Part shown: positions 18,468 to 27,048 of the stretch, one piece after another | Position numbering within the stretch: position 1 is the stretch's first letter | Layout of the letters: each line of letters begins with the position of its first letter | DNA from: Paracoccaceae bacterium | GTDB lineage: Bacteria; Pseudomonadota; Alphaproteobacteria; Rhodobacterales; Rhodobacteraceae | Assembly: GCA_033344815.1 (NCBI GenBank) | Contig: JAWPMR010000001.1 | Coordinates: 3,830,136-3,894,135 of the forward strand | DNA: 64,000 bases | Reading direction: 5' to 3' | The notes under the pieces: model-generated | Told to the model about the DNA's origin: nothing | The model's input: the letters and a program-made list of their open reading frames with translations, nothing else | Database searches by the model: none | Position numbers and translations under genes: made by a program

Positions 18468-19411
18468 CAGCGTTCTCCCTTGTTGAAAGGTACCATCAAA
18501 GCCGCCGGTACTTCAGCACGTCGCGACACCAGAACCAATGCCATGATGGACAAGACGTAAGGTGTCATCAGGAATATCTGATAGGGGACGGCGGCCCCGA
18601 GGCTGGTTTGTTGTACGCGGATTTGCAGGGCGTCAAAGGCGGCAAATAGAACCGCGCCCATAAGCGCCTTGCCCGGTCGCCAAGCGCCAAAGACGACAAG
18701 CGCGATGCAAATCCAGCCGCGTCCGTTGACCATTTCAAAGAAGAAACTGTCAAAAGCGGACATTGTCAGGAAGGCGCCGCCTACGGCCATGAACCCGCTG
18801 CCGATAATTACCGCACCCATACGGATGCCGGTGACAGACAAGCCCTGTGCGGCGACGGCGGACGGGTTTTCGCCCGCCGCGCGCACGGCCAGTCCCAATG
18901 GCGTGCGATAGAGCGTGTAGCTCACGACCAAAACGAGGACAAAAGCCGCATATGTCAGAGGGGTTTGATTGAAAAGTGCGGGTCCGATCAGGGGGAGTTC
19001 GGACAGGCCGGGGATCGGATAGGGCTGGAAGGCCTCGATCTTGGGAGGGCTGGTGACCTCTGGCAGTGCGAGCCGATAGGCATAGTAGGTGGCGGAGGTC
19101 GCGAGCAGCGTAATACCCAGTCCGACGACGTGTTGTGACAGACCAAAGGGCACTGTGAGCGTGGAATGCAGCAGGCCAAACAGCATGCCGACCGCCATGG
19201 CGACCGCAACGCCCATCCAAAGCCCGGTGCCGGAATAGACGGCCATCCACCCGGCAAAAGCGCCTGCGACCATGATGCCCTCAATCCCGAGGTTCAAAAC
19301 ACCGGCACGCTCGCAAATCAGCTCTCCAAGTGTTGCGAAGATCAACGGGCTGGCGATGCGGATCGCAGCAGCCCAAAAGCTGGCGGAGAGGAGGATGTCG
19401 AGAAGTTCCAT
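18467..19411 (-). CDS. Nucleoside-type ABC transporter permease (YufQ/NupQ-like)
   Basis: 314 residues with about eight to nine hydrophobic helices and family blocks LICERAGVLNLGIEGIMVAGAFAG near the N-terminus (residues about 30-53) and ALVVFGAWRPGKALMGAVLF near 230. This belongs to the BPD_transp_2 permeases that pair with YufP-like partners in nucleoside or purine importers. It starts one to two bases after the stop of the partner permease gene and overlaps the start of the CodA-like gene by one base, showing a tightly coupled operon. Confidence 0.9.
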   Translation of the reverse strand: MELLDILLSASFWAAAIRIASPLIFATLGELICERAGVLNLGIEGIMVAGAFAGWMAVYSGTGLWMGVAVAMAVGMLFGLLHSTLTVPFGLSQHVVGLGITLLATSATYYAYRLALPEVTSPPKIEAFQPYPIPGLSELPLIGPALFNQTPLTYAAFVLVLVVSYTLYRTPLGLAVRAAGENPSAVAAQGLSVTGIRMGAVIIGSGFMAVGGAFLTMSAFDSFFFEMVNGRGWICIALVVFGAWRPGKALMGAVLFAAFDALQIRVQQTSLGAAVPYQIFLMTPYVLSIMALVLVSRRAEVPAALMVPFNKGER

Positions 19412-19412
19412 C

Positions 19413-20462
19413 TCAATCCCTCACAACGCGAAAGCGGGTCAGCATGATGGCGAGCACCATCAACAACAGGGCCGTGGCGAGCATGATATCGGCAAGATAG
19501 GTGGGCACATTTGCGGAACGGCTCATGCTATCGGCCCCAACGAATATACCCGCCACAAAGAGTGCGGCGAATATGACGCCGATGGGATTTAACAGCGCCA
19601 GCATGGCGACGATGATGCCCGTGTAGCCAAAACCCGGAGACAGATCGAGTGTCAGGCTTCCTTTGAGGCCGGCGACCTCGGAAAACCCCGCAAGCGCCGC
19701 CAGACCCCCTGAGAGGAGGGCGGTTTTGACAAGCACGGTGTTGACCGGGATACCCGCAAATCGCGCCGCTTCGGGGTTATTTCCGACCGCGCGCATTTCA
19801 TATCCCAATGTGCTGCGTGTCTGGATGATCCAGACCAAGATGGCCGACAAAATGGCAAGACCAAAGCCCCAATGCAGCCGCAAGCCATCGACGATGCGTG
19901 GCAGGCGCGCCTCTTGCAGAACCCGGGCGGATTTGGGCCAGCCCATGCCCATAGGATCTTTGAGCGGACCTTCGAGCAGCATGGAGATGAACAGTAGGAA
20001 AATGAAATTGAACAGCAATGTCGTGACTACTTCGTCCACGCCAAAACGGGTTTTGAGAAGGGCAGGTACCAACAACAAAAGCGCGCCCGCAACAATTGCG
20101 CTCAGCGCCAGCAGCGGGAGCAAAATCGGGCTGGGCCAGGCGATCACGCCCGTGCCCAGAACCACAGTGATCAAAGCGCCCGCATAGAGTTGCGCCTCAG
20201 CACCGATGTTCCAGAACTTGGCGCGAAAGGCGACGGCTGCGGCCAAACCGGTAAAGATCAACGGTGTCGCCCGGTTCAGCGTTTCAAGAAGCGCAAATTT
20301 GGATCCGAATGCGCCGTTGATGATGAGCCCCAAGACAGAGAACGGATTGCCGCCAGCCACCATCGCGAGCAGCGAGGCGATCACAACTGTCGCGGCAATG
20401 GCGATCAAGGGCAAGCCAAGGCGACGCGGCAAAGTGGGATTGGCGATGGGTTCAAGACGCAT
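19413..20462 (-). CDS. Nucleoside-type ABC transporter permease (YufP/NupP-like)
   Basis: 349 residues, with repeated transmembrane helices and the family segments GAFGSKFALLETLNRATPLIFTG shortened here as FALLETLNRATPLIF, AFRAKFWNIGAEAQLYAGAL and TRSTLGYEMRAVGNNPEAARFAGI. The start is decided by a perfect AGGAGG six bases before ATG at 20462; earlier in-frame Met codons at 20477 and 20468 lie on or before that site. The start lies inside the end of the ATPase gene (11-base overlap). With the YufQ-like product it should form the channel of the importer. Confidence 0.9.
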   Translation of the reverse strand: MRLEPIANPTLPRRLGLPLIAIAATVVIASLLAMVAGGNPFSVLGLIINGAFGSKFALLETLNRATPLIFTGLAAAVAFRAKFWNIGAEAQLYAGALITVVLGTGVIAWPSPILLPLLALSAIVAGALLLLVPALLKTRFGVDEVVTTLLFNFIFLLFISMLLEGPLKDPMGMGWPKSARVLQEARLPRIVDGLRLHWGFGLAILSAILVWIIQTRSTLGYEMRAVGNNPEAARFAGIPVNTVLVKTALLSGGLAALAGFSEVAGLKGSLTLDLSPGFGYTGIIVAMLALLNPIGVIFAALFVAGIFVGADSMSRSANVPTYLADIMLATALLLMVLAIMLTRFRVVRD

Positions 20463-21984
20463 GAGCATCCTCCTCAAACCCTTGTCCGGCCATCCAAATG
20501 CCGAGGTCCGCCGGTGTCATCTCTCCACGTGCAAATTCCGGTGAGACCCTGCCATCAGACATGACATGGATCACATCTGACAACGCCATGATTTCATCGA
20601 GGTCTTCGGAGATCAAAAGCACGGCCGCCCCGGCGTCGCGTGCTGCCAGCAACTGGCTGTGCACGTAGTTGACTGCTCCAATATCAAGGCCGCGCACCGG
20701 CTGATTTGCCAGGATGATCTGCGGCGCCGCTTCGAGCACCCGGCCCAGAATGAGTTTTTGCATATTACCGCCAGAGAGCAGGCGGATGCGGGTGTCCGGG
20801 CCAGGACATCTGACGTCGTATTTTTCGATGATCTCTGTCGTGTACCTGCGTGCTGCGGGCCAATTGAGCCAGCCGGATTGGCTGAAATCTGGGGTGTTGT
20901 AGCGTTCCAGTATCGCATTTTCGGTCAGGTCGAAATCAGCGACTGTTCCGGTCTTATGGCGATCTTCTGGAATCCGTGCGATGCCTTGAGCAACGGCGTC
21001 TCGTGGTGTCCAGCGGGTTGGCTGCTTGCTGTTCAAAGTCAACGTGCCAGACGCGGGGCGAGACATTCCCCCTACAAGATCGGCCAGAGCGGATTGCCCA
21101 TTGCCAGAGACACCGGCAAGGCCGGTCACTTGACCCGCGCGCAAGCCAAGCGAAACGTCTTTCAGGCCTGGCGCGTTTCCCATGTTTGGGGTATTCACCC
21201 GGTCCAATTGCATCAAGACGTCGCCGGGTGTCGCAGGGGCAATCTGGGGTGGGGCGGAGCTGGTCCCCATCATCATGGCCGACATGGCTTTGGGATCAGT
21301 GTCGCTGGTTTCGACTTCTCCCACCAACTTGCCATGGCGCAAGACGACCACGCGGTTCGAAATCGCCATGACCTCATGCAGCTTATGGGAAATGAAAATG
21401 ATCGACAGGCCATTGGCGATTGCTTTTCTCAGGGTGGCGAAAAGGTCATCGGTTTCCTGTGGGGTCAGCACGGCTGTAGGCTCATCAAGGATCAGGATTT
21501 TGACATCGCGGTAGAGGGCCTTGAGGATCTCTACGCGCTGGCGTTCGCCAACAGAAAGCGCGCCGACCCGCGCGTCCGGGTCGACCTTAAGTTGAAATCT
21601 GTCGGAGAGTTCCGCAATCCGGTCCCGCGCCACCGAAGCGGATGAGCGCAAAGAGAAAAGCGGCTGCACCCCCAGCGTGATGTTTTCCTGAACGGTCATA
21701 TTACCCGCCAGTGTGAAATGCTGGTGCACCATGCCCACGCCTGCATCAAGCGCCGCGCGCGGGTTCCCCGGTACAAGCGTTTGGCCAAACACCTCGACGC
21801 TCCCGTGATCCGCCGTATATTGGCCGAACAGGATATTCATCAATGTTGTTTTGCCAGCGCCATTTTCGCCCAAAAGGGCGACGACCTCACCCCGGTGCAG
21901 GGTCAGGCTGATTGCGTCATTTGCAACCAGCCTGCCAAACGTCTTGGTGATGTCTTGCAGGCGAAGAACTGCGTCCTTGCCCAT
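20452..21984 (-). CDS. Nucleoside-type ABC transporter ATP-binding protein, duplicated ATPase (YufO-like)
   Basis: 510 residues with two ABC domains, as in RbsA/YufO proteins. Domain 1: Walker A GENGAGKTTLMN, signature ALSVGERQRVEILKALYR, Walker B ILILDEPTAVL. Domain 2 (from about residue 255): GVSGNGQSALADLVGG in place of a full Walker A, LLSGGNMQKLILGR, and LANQPVRGLD, which is the usual divergent Walker B of this family. The second site is therefore probably weakly catalytic, as in relatives. It energises the two permeases that follow. Its start lies seven bases after the stop of the binding-protein gene. Confidence 0.92.
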   Translation of the reverse strand: MGKDAVLRLQDITKTFGRLVANDAISLTLHRGEVVALLGENGAGKTTLMNILFGQYTADHGSVEVFGQTLVPGNPRAALDAGVGMVHQHFTLAGNMTVQENITLGVQPLFSLRSSASVARDRIAELSDRFQLKVDPDARVGALSVGERQRVEILKALYRDVKILILDEPTAVLTPQETDDLFATLRKAIANGLSIIFISHKLHEVMAISNRVVVLRHGKLVGEVETSDTDPKAMSAMMMGTSSAPPQIAPATPGDVLMQLDRVNTPNMGNAPGLKDVSLGLRAGQVTGLAGVSGNGQSALADLVGGMSRPASGTLTLNSKQPTRWTPRDAVAQGIARIPEDRHKTGTVADFDLTENAILERYNTPDFSQSGWLNWPAARRYTTEIIEKYDVRCPGPDTRIRLLSGGNMQKLILGRVLEAAPQIILANQPVRGLDIGAVNYVHSQLLAARDAGAAVLLISEDLDEIMALSDVIHVMSDGRVSPEFARGEMTPADLGIWMAGQGFEEDAHAS

Positions 21985-21990
21985 GTCAGA

Positions 21991-23007
21991 TCAGGACGAT
22001 TTGGGTTCTTCGTCATTGATCGTGACCGTAAATGCGCCTGATTTGATCTCCTCGGTGCGTTGGGTCACAAGGTCCATGGCCGCAGCGGGCACCTTGCCCT
22101 CAAAGGTTCCCAAAGGCGCAAGAGATGTACCGCCCTGGTTCATGAACGAATAGATGCCATAGTCGGCCGCAACAAAGGACCCGGCCTGTACTTCGGCGAT
22201 GGCCTTGTCCAATGTCGGCTCGAAATGCCAGATCGCAGAGGCCACGACCGTTTCTGGATAATCGCTTTGCGTATCAATCACATTGCCAATGGCGAGGATG
22301 CCCTTTTCCTTGGCTGCGTCAGATACGCCGAAACGTTCCGCATAGAGCAGGTCTGCGCCGTTTTCGATCATGGCAAAGGCGGTTTCCTTGGCTTTGGGTG
22401 GATCAAACCAGCTGCCGATGAAGCTCACCTGAAAGGTGATGTCGGGGTTCATTTCCAGCGCCCCGGCCATGAAGGCATGCATCAGGCGGTTGACTTCGGG
22501 GATCGGAAAGCCGCCAACCATGCCGATATTGCCGCTTGTGGTCATGGACCCTGCGATAATGCCCGACAGATAGGAGGCGTCCTGAATATAGTTGTCAAAA
22601 ACTGCGAAATTCGGGAGCGCTGCATCTTCTTTGAAGCTTGATCCCATCAGGAAGGCCACATTCGGATATTCGGCAGCGACTTCGCGTGCTTCCTGCTCAG
22701 CGCCAAAAACTTCACCAATGATCAACGTGTTGCCAGCTTCGGCATATTCGCGCAGGACCCTTGCGTAATCCGTGTTCGAAACGTTTTCCGAAAAGCTGTA
22801 GCTGATGTCGCCACGTTCCTGCGCTGTCAGGGCTGCCTGGTGAATCCTGCTGACCCATTGTTGCTCTACAGGTACGGTATAAATACCGGCTGTCTTGATC
22901 GGGTCGGCTGCCAAAGCGCGCGATGTGCCTAACCCACCTAGCAACAGGGCGGTTCCTGCCGTTGTGGCCATAAAGTGGCGGCGGTTGATACGGTGATGTG
23001 GTTTCAT
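21991..23007 (-). CDS. BMP-family substrate-binding protein (basic membrane protein/PnrA-like)
   Basis: About 338 residues. The N-terminus MKPHHRINRRHFMATTAG followed by a hydrophobic stretch and ALAAD looks like a Tat-type signal (RRHF), so export folded to the periplasm is likely. The mature part has BMP/Med family features: IKTAGIYTVPVEQQW, ENVSNTDYARVLREYAEAG, SYLSGIIAGSMTTSGNIGMVGG and FAMIENGADLLYAERFG. Relatives bind nucleosides. ATG at 23007 has GGGGGA upstream; the longer frame to 23034 adds nothing recognisable. First gene of the five-gene importer/deaminase operon. Confidence 0.9.
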   Translation of the reverse strand: MKPHHRINRRHFMATTAGTALLLGGLGTSRALAADPIKTAGIYTVPVEQQWVSRIHQAALTAQERGDISYSFSENVSNTDYARVLREYAEAGNTLIIGEVFGAEQEAREVAAEYPNVAFLMGSSFKEDAALPNFAVFDNYIQDASYLSGIIAGSMTTSGNIGMVGGFPIPEVNRLMHAFMAGALEMNPDITFQVSFIGSWFDPPKAKETAFAMIENGADLLYAERFGVSDAAKEKGILAIGNVIDTQSDYPETVVASAIWHFEPTLDKAIAEVQAGSFVAADYGIYSFMNQGGTSLAPLGTFEGKVPAAAMDLVTQRTEEIKSGAFTVTINDEEPKSS

Positions 23008-23134
23008 TTGGTCGTCCCCCAGTTGTTCGCGCAATCAAGCACAAATATTTACCACTTGGTCAAGGACCAATGGTTTGCCCGATGTCGAATGATCAGATCG
23101 ATTTAACAAACTGCATCAAAGGCGGGCAGGGGTC

Positions 23135-24730
23135 TTAGAAACCCATCGCGGACCCGTCTTTGCGCGGATCAGACCCGGCAACATAGCCACGTCCGTTCAA
23201 CCGCGCAATCAGCTGCGCACCGCCGAAACCAAATGCATTGTCAGGCGCTTCCATAGACAGCTCGTGACCCAAAGCCCGCAATGCCTCCAGCGTTTTGCCC
23301 GGCAAACTGGTCTCGCAGGCAACCCCCAAGCCATCCGTCACACGCCAGCGCGGTGCATCCACCGCCATCTGCGGATCCTGACCAAAAAGCTGAGTCCGCA
23401 GAACCATCTGCACATGCCCCTGCGCCTGCATCGGCCCACCCATTACACCAAAACTCATCTGTGGCCCGTCCGCTCCCATGAGAAATCCGGGAATAATCGT
23501 GTGGAACGGGCGTTTGCGAGGCCCAACACAATTCTGGTGATCCGGGTCCAAAACAAATCCAGCCGCGCGATTTTGCAAAGATACACCCGTGCCCGGGACG
23601 ACGACGCCAGACCCAAAACCTGCATAATTGGACTGGATAAAGGACACCATCATGCCGGATGCATCCGCTGCCGTCAGATAAACTGTGCCGCCTTGCTTCG
23701 GCGCACCAGCCCCGAAGTTCGTGGCGCGGGTCAGGTCAATTTCGCGCGCACGCGATGCCAGATACCCATCATCCAGCATATCTTCCACTGTGATGTTTTT
23801 CATGTGATCGAGATCCGCGACATAGCTTTCAGCATCACGCAGGGCGAGCTTCATAGCCTCGATCTGCAAATGCAGCGCGCGTGGATCGTCTGCGTCCATA
23901 TCGCGGATGTCGGTTTGTCCGAGAATACCCAATCCCATCAGAGCGGCGATCCCCTGACCGTTGGGTGGAATCTCGTGCAAGGACACATCGTCGAAGGATT
24001 TGCAGATGGTGCCGCACCAATCCGCCTTGTGGGTCGCCAGATCATCTAGAGACAGGGCGGCGTCATGCTGTTCTGCGTAGGCGACAATCTCCTCGGCGAT
24101 ATCACCCTCGTAAAAGGCACGTCCCTTGGTCTCCGCGATCAGTTTCAGTGTGCGCGCGTGGCCGGGGCTGGAAAAATACTCTCCGGCGCGGGGCGCGCGT
24201 CCGTCTGGCATGAAGGTCTGCGCAAAGCCGGGTTGGTCGCCCAATTGTTCAGCCGCGCGTTGCCAGAGGGTCGCGATGATGGGTGATACCGGAAAGCCAC
24301 GCTCGGCATATCCGACAGCGGGCTCGAAAAGGGTCTCGAAATCGAGTTTGCCAAAACGGTCGGACAGTTCAACCCACGCGGAAATCGCGCCGGGAACCGT
24401 GACACTGTCCCAGCCGCGGAAAGGCATGTCTTTCCGGCCCGCGAAACGCTCAGGTGTCCAACCCGCAGGTGAGCGACCAGAGGCATTTAACCCGTGCAAT
24501 TCCTGACCGTCCCAAAGGATTGCAAAGGCATCTGAACCGATGCCGTTTCCGGAGGGTTCGACCACAGTTAGCGTGATTGCGGCGGCCAGCGCCGCGTCCA
24601 CCGCGTTGCCACCCCGTGCCAACATTGATACCCCAGCCTGTGCTGCAAGGGGATGTGACGTCGCGACCATGTTGTCAGCAGCAACGGCAGAGCGGCGAGA
24701 CGGATAGTGGTGGTTTGAACGAAGATGCAT
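23135..24730 (-). CDS. Gamma-glutamyltransferase family protein
   Basis: 531 residues. The family opening RSAVAADNMVATSHPLAAQAG and GGNAVDAALAAAITLTVVEP are clear. The autoprocessing site lies at GGTVYLTAADASG, where the Thr would become the N-terminus of the small subunit; downstream FGSGVVVPGTG and MGGPMQAQGHVQM are typical. There is no signal peptide, unlike periplasmic E. coli Ggt, so this resembles cytosolic YwrD-type members. ATG at 24730 follows GGAGAAACAG; the frame is open to 24925 but the extra sequence is not Ggt-like. It follows the nucleobase operon on the same strand but is upstream of it by about 130 bases, so it may be separately controlled. It could use glutathione or a gamma-glutamyl intermediate. 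Confidence 0.88.
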   Translation of the reverse strand: MHLRSNHHYPSRRSAVAADNMVATSHPLAAQAGVSMLARGGNAVDAALAAAITLTVVEPSGNGIGSDAFAILWDGQELHGLNASGRSPAGWTPERFAGRKDMPFRGWDSVTVPGAISAWVELSDRFGKLDFETLFEPAVGYAERGFPVSPIIATLWQRAAEQLGDQPGFAQTFMPDGRAPRAGEYFSSPGHARTLKLIAETKGRAFYEGDIAEEIVAYAEQHDAALSLDDLATHKADWCGTICKSFDDVSLHEIPPNGQGIAALMGLGILGQTDIRDMDADDPRALHLQIEAMKLALRDAESYVADLDHMKNITVEDMLDDGYLASRAREIDLTRATNFGAGAPKQGGTVYLTAADASGMMVSFIQSNYAGFGSGVVVPGTGVSLQNRAAGFVLDPDHQNCVGPRKRPFHTIIPGFLMGADGPQMSFGVMGGPMQAQGHVQMVLRTQLFGQDPQMAVDAPRWRVTDGLGVACETSLPGKTLEALRALGHELSMEAPDNAFGFGGAQLIARLNGRGYVAGSDPRKDGSAMGF

Positions 24731-25141
24731 CTGTTTCTCCAAAGGGCGCGCGCGATTTAGCCCGTTGGTGCCTTTTCCTGGCGGGATAAGCAAGGCAGCC
24801 GATGCGGTCCGCTTGAAAACCTTGCCGCGTTTTACCCATGTTTGCACATGGGAACGCGGAGCGGCAAGATTGCCTGCTGTATTGGAACCCGGCGCAGAGA
24901 ACAAAGTTAAGCTGCGGAAATGCATTCACAAATGACCGGGTGAAGCGTTTTGGGTGTCATGGTTTGGACCTCAACCGATGCAAGATGGATCTCGGTTTTC
25001 AGGTGGCGTGGAATAATCGCGTCGTATGGTTCCGGACAGCTCAGGATTGTTTGTACCGCATGGTTGTGTCTTGTGCAGGCGGCGGTGACTGGCCTGTTCG
25101 CAATCAGGCCAGTCGCGATTTTCCTTAGCGTCCTTGGCAGG
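24731..25141. other. Intergenic stretch, one hairpin, no supported gene
   Basis: About 410 bases. Overlapping open frames occur on both strands, but their translations resemble nothing and lack ribosome-binding sites. The only structure I see is the inverted repeat listed at 25087-25114. The part next to 24730 probably contains the promoter of the gamma-glutamyltransferase gene. Confidence 0.5.
25087..25114. terminator. Hairpin downstream of the DUF2793 gene
   Basis: GACTGGCCTG and CAGGCCAGTC form a perfect ten-base stem with an eight-base loop. It lies 28 bases past the stop of the DUF2793 gene. The strand that gene uses has no T-run after the stem, while the plus strand has TTTT a few bases after it, so intrinsic termination for the gene is uncertain. 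Confidence 0.45.
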
Positions 25142-26218
25142 TCAGCCGACCTTGAAGCCCCAAAGGCTGGTTTGATCGGCAAGGAAATACCCGTCAAATC
25201 CGCGCAACCGCCCCTGAAGTTCCACGCTATCTCCCGCGGCAAGCAAAACCATGCTTTGCACATTGAGCACAGTTTGTTCAGACACATGATCCCCTGTGAT
25301 TTCGGCCAGTGATCCGCTGATCACATCCGCGCCATTCAAAACCAATCGCGCGCTCATGCGTGCTTGATCGGACGCATTTTGTTTGAAGGTCAGCGCAGCA
25401 CCAAAAAAGTAGGAGCCTGACACGGGTGCAACGAATTGGTTTGCAGTGGCATCAAAAGCGCTCTGGTCGTTGAATTCAATCTGGTTGATCGCGATTTTGA
25501 TCCAGGCATCCGCAGCAGCATAGTTGTCAAAGTTTGTCGCCCCTTTGAACCGAGGCAGATTGGGTTGATCAACAATACCGGTCTCCGCATCCACAATGAT
25601 CCCGTCGTGGAACGAAATACCGTCCGCAGATGTAGCCAGGCGCAGGTTGTCGTTGCCAAACAAGCCGAAGAGCCCGCGCGTGCCAAAATCCTGTTGAAAA
25701 ACGAAGCCTGTATCGTTGCTTGTGGTTTCCTTGTTCAGGGTGCTTATCATGCTGCCGTCGCCGCCGTCGCTCTGATACAGGCCCGTCCATAGAGCCGCAT
25801 TCAGTTTTGCCGAAAAGGGCGTGGCGGGCAGGGAGGTCATCCCCAAACCAAAGGCTTCGATATCTTGTATCTCCGCACTTTCGAGATCTATCCAGTCTGC
25901 CCCGTCATGCACGATCAACGCTTCGCGCCCGGTCACGTAGGCGCGCCATCCCGCTTTCGGCGCGAAAAACTGCCACCCTCCGTTCTCAAACAGCGCCACA
26001 TCGCCCTCATGGCCAGTCCAATCACCAGTTGGAGCATCCGCAATAATGTAACGATCGCCATCTGCGGGGACGGCCGGTGGGGTTGCCTGATCGTCTGCCA
26101 TGACCCCTAATTGGGTGACTACGTCCAGTATGCGGAGCGCTTCGTTATGGGTGACATGCTTTTGGGCCTGACTCGGTTGAATGAACGGCAAAGACAGGCT
26201 GCTGGAGGTATCGGCCAT
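25142..26218 (-). CDS. DUF2793 protein with C-terminal C1q-like domain
   Basis: About 358 residues. The N-terminal 110 residues match the DUF2793 pattern (LPFIQPSQAQKHVTHNEAL, ADGDRYIIADAPTGDWTGHEG, WQFFAPKAGWRAYV), known from phage-tail and gene-transfer-agent-like contexts and from stand-alone roseobacter genes. The last 130 residues follow the C1q/TNF jelly-roll pattern: FVAPVSGSYFFGAAL, ARLVLNGADV, MVLLAAGDSVELQ and a final LWGFKVG. The middle carries a sequence rich in short beta segments. No signal peptide. ATG at 26218 has CAGGGAAA upstream. Role is probably structural or adhesive, but that is inference; no phage genes adjoin it. Confidence 0.8.
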   Translation of the reverse strand: MADTSSSLSLPFIQPSQAQKHVTHNEALRILDVVTQLGVMADDQATPPAVPADGDRYIIADAPTGDWTGHEGDVALFENGGWQFFAPKAGWRAYVTGREALIVHDGADWIDLESAEIQDIEAFGLGMTSLPATPFSAKLNAALWTGLYQSDGGDGSMISTLNKETTSNDTGFVFQQDFGTRGLFGLFGNDNLRLATSADGISFHDGIIVDAETGIVDQPNLPRFKGATNFDNYAAADAWIKIAINQIEFNDQSAFDATANQFVAPVSGSYFFGAALTFKQNASDQARMSARLVLNGADVISGSLAEITGDHVSEQTVLNVQSMVLLAAGDSVELQGRLRGFDGYFLADQTSLWGFKVG

Positions 26219-26245
26219 TGGATTTCCCTGAGAAATTTTGATCAA

Positions 26246-27048
26246 GCCCGAAAATGCAGCAGTTCTCTTGCGGCGCGCTTAAAGCAGCGCACGGTCGGGT
26301 TAACAGCGCGCTTCGGGAGGCGATCTCCGGACTTCCAATTGCTTTGTTCGGTTTGTGCGAGTGGACCTCTGTTTTAATAGTTCTTGTTTCTTAAAGGAAG
26401 TTTCCATTCGCAGGGCTAGGCCAAGGTTTTGCGCAGGCCCATCTTTGAAATAGCGCTGATGAATCGATGGGGATGTGCGACTGCAATGCGCGATATGCTC
26501 ACACCGGTGGGACCAGTCGCAACGAGCACGTAGTTAAAACTGGGACGTTTTCAGACCCCTCCCCCAAAAAGAGAATGTGCCAAAAACCCAGAAAAAGAAC
26601 ATCACAAGGCTTTAAGCCTGACCTGATGTCTGATCTCCGGTTGGATTATCCCGGGATGTCGCAAACCGTGGCGACACGGTGGCGCGCTTGAAGGTAGGAA
26701 GTCCCAGGCGCGCGTAGATCATGGCAAACACTCCGATTGGTTTGCCGCGAGAAACGTTCGTTTCTCAACCCGGGCATGCCCGGTGAAATCAAGTGGAAGC
26801 CGAAACCCAATACATACGAACGAATTCAGTGCGACGGAACTACCGGATCGAATTCAACCGTAGATGTTATCGATTGATTCGTTTGTCGGACGTTATTGAG
26901 TTCGCGTAGTTCATACCGATGGTTGCGTTGATTGGCATTGAGCTCCAATCGCTCGCCAATAGGATGTAAAATTCTGAAAATTCTTGTCTTGGGCTTTGGT
27001 TTGGATAGGATTTCTTAACTATTTTCAAGGTTCGAGGGAGTTAACAAT
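26246..27048. other. 800-base intergenic region with two adjacent palindromes
   Basis: No supported gene. A 74-codon frame on the plus strand at 26467 has no Shine-Dalgarno site and an unlikely composition. The only clear structures are two neighbouring palindromes at 26749-26783 (listed separately). The right end provides a strong ribosome-binding site, GAGGGAG, for the gene at 27049. The region is unusually long for this compact stretch and probably holds the regulatory DNA of that gene. Confidence 0.5.
26749..26783. repeat. Two adjacent palindromes
   Basis: GAGAAACG-TT-CGTTTCTC spans 26749-26766 with perfect eight-base arms, and CCGGGCATGCCCGG spans 26770-26783 as a perfect 14-base palindrome. 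They are three bases apart and lie about 265 bases upstream of the VPLPA-CTERM gene. Neither is followed by a T-run. They could be operator sites or a degraded terminator. Confidence 0.6.

Noticed and set aside
20659..21645. Plus-strand frame of 328 codons opposite the double-ATPase gene
   Set aside because: Shadow of the ATPase gene; composition and lack of motifs argue against a gene.
26467..26691. Short plus-strand frame of 74 codons upstream of the VPLPA-CTERM gene
   Set aside because: Lys/Arg/Ser-rich translation with no ribosome-binding site; probably chance.
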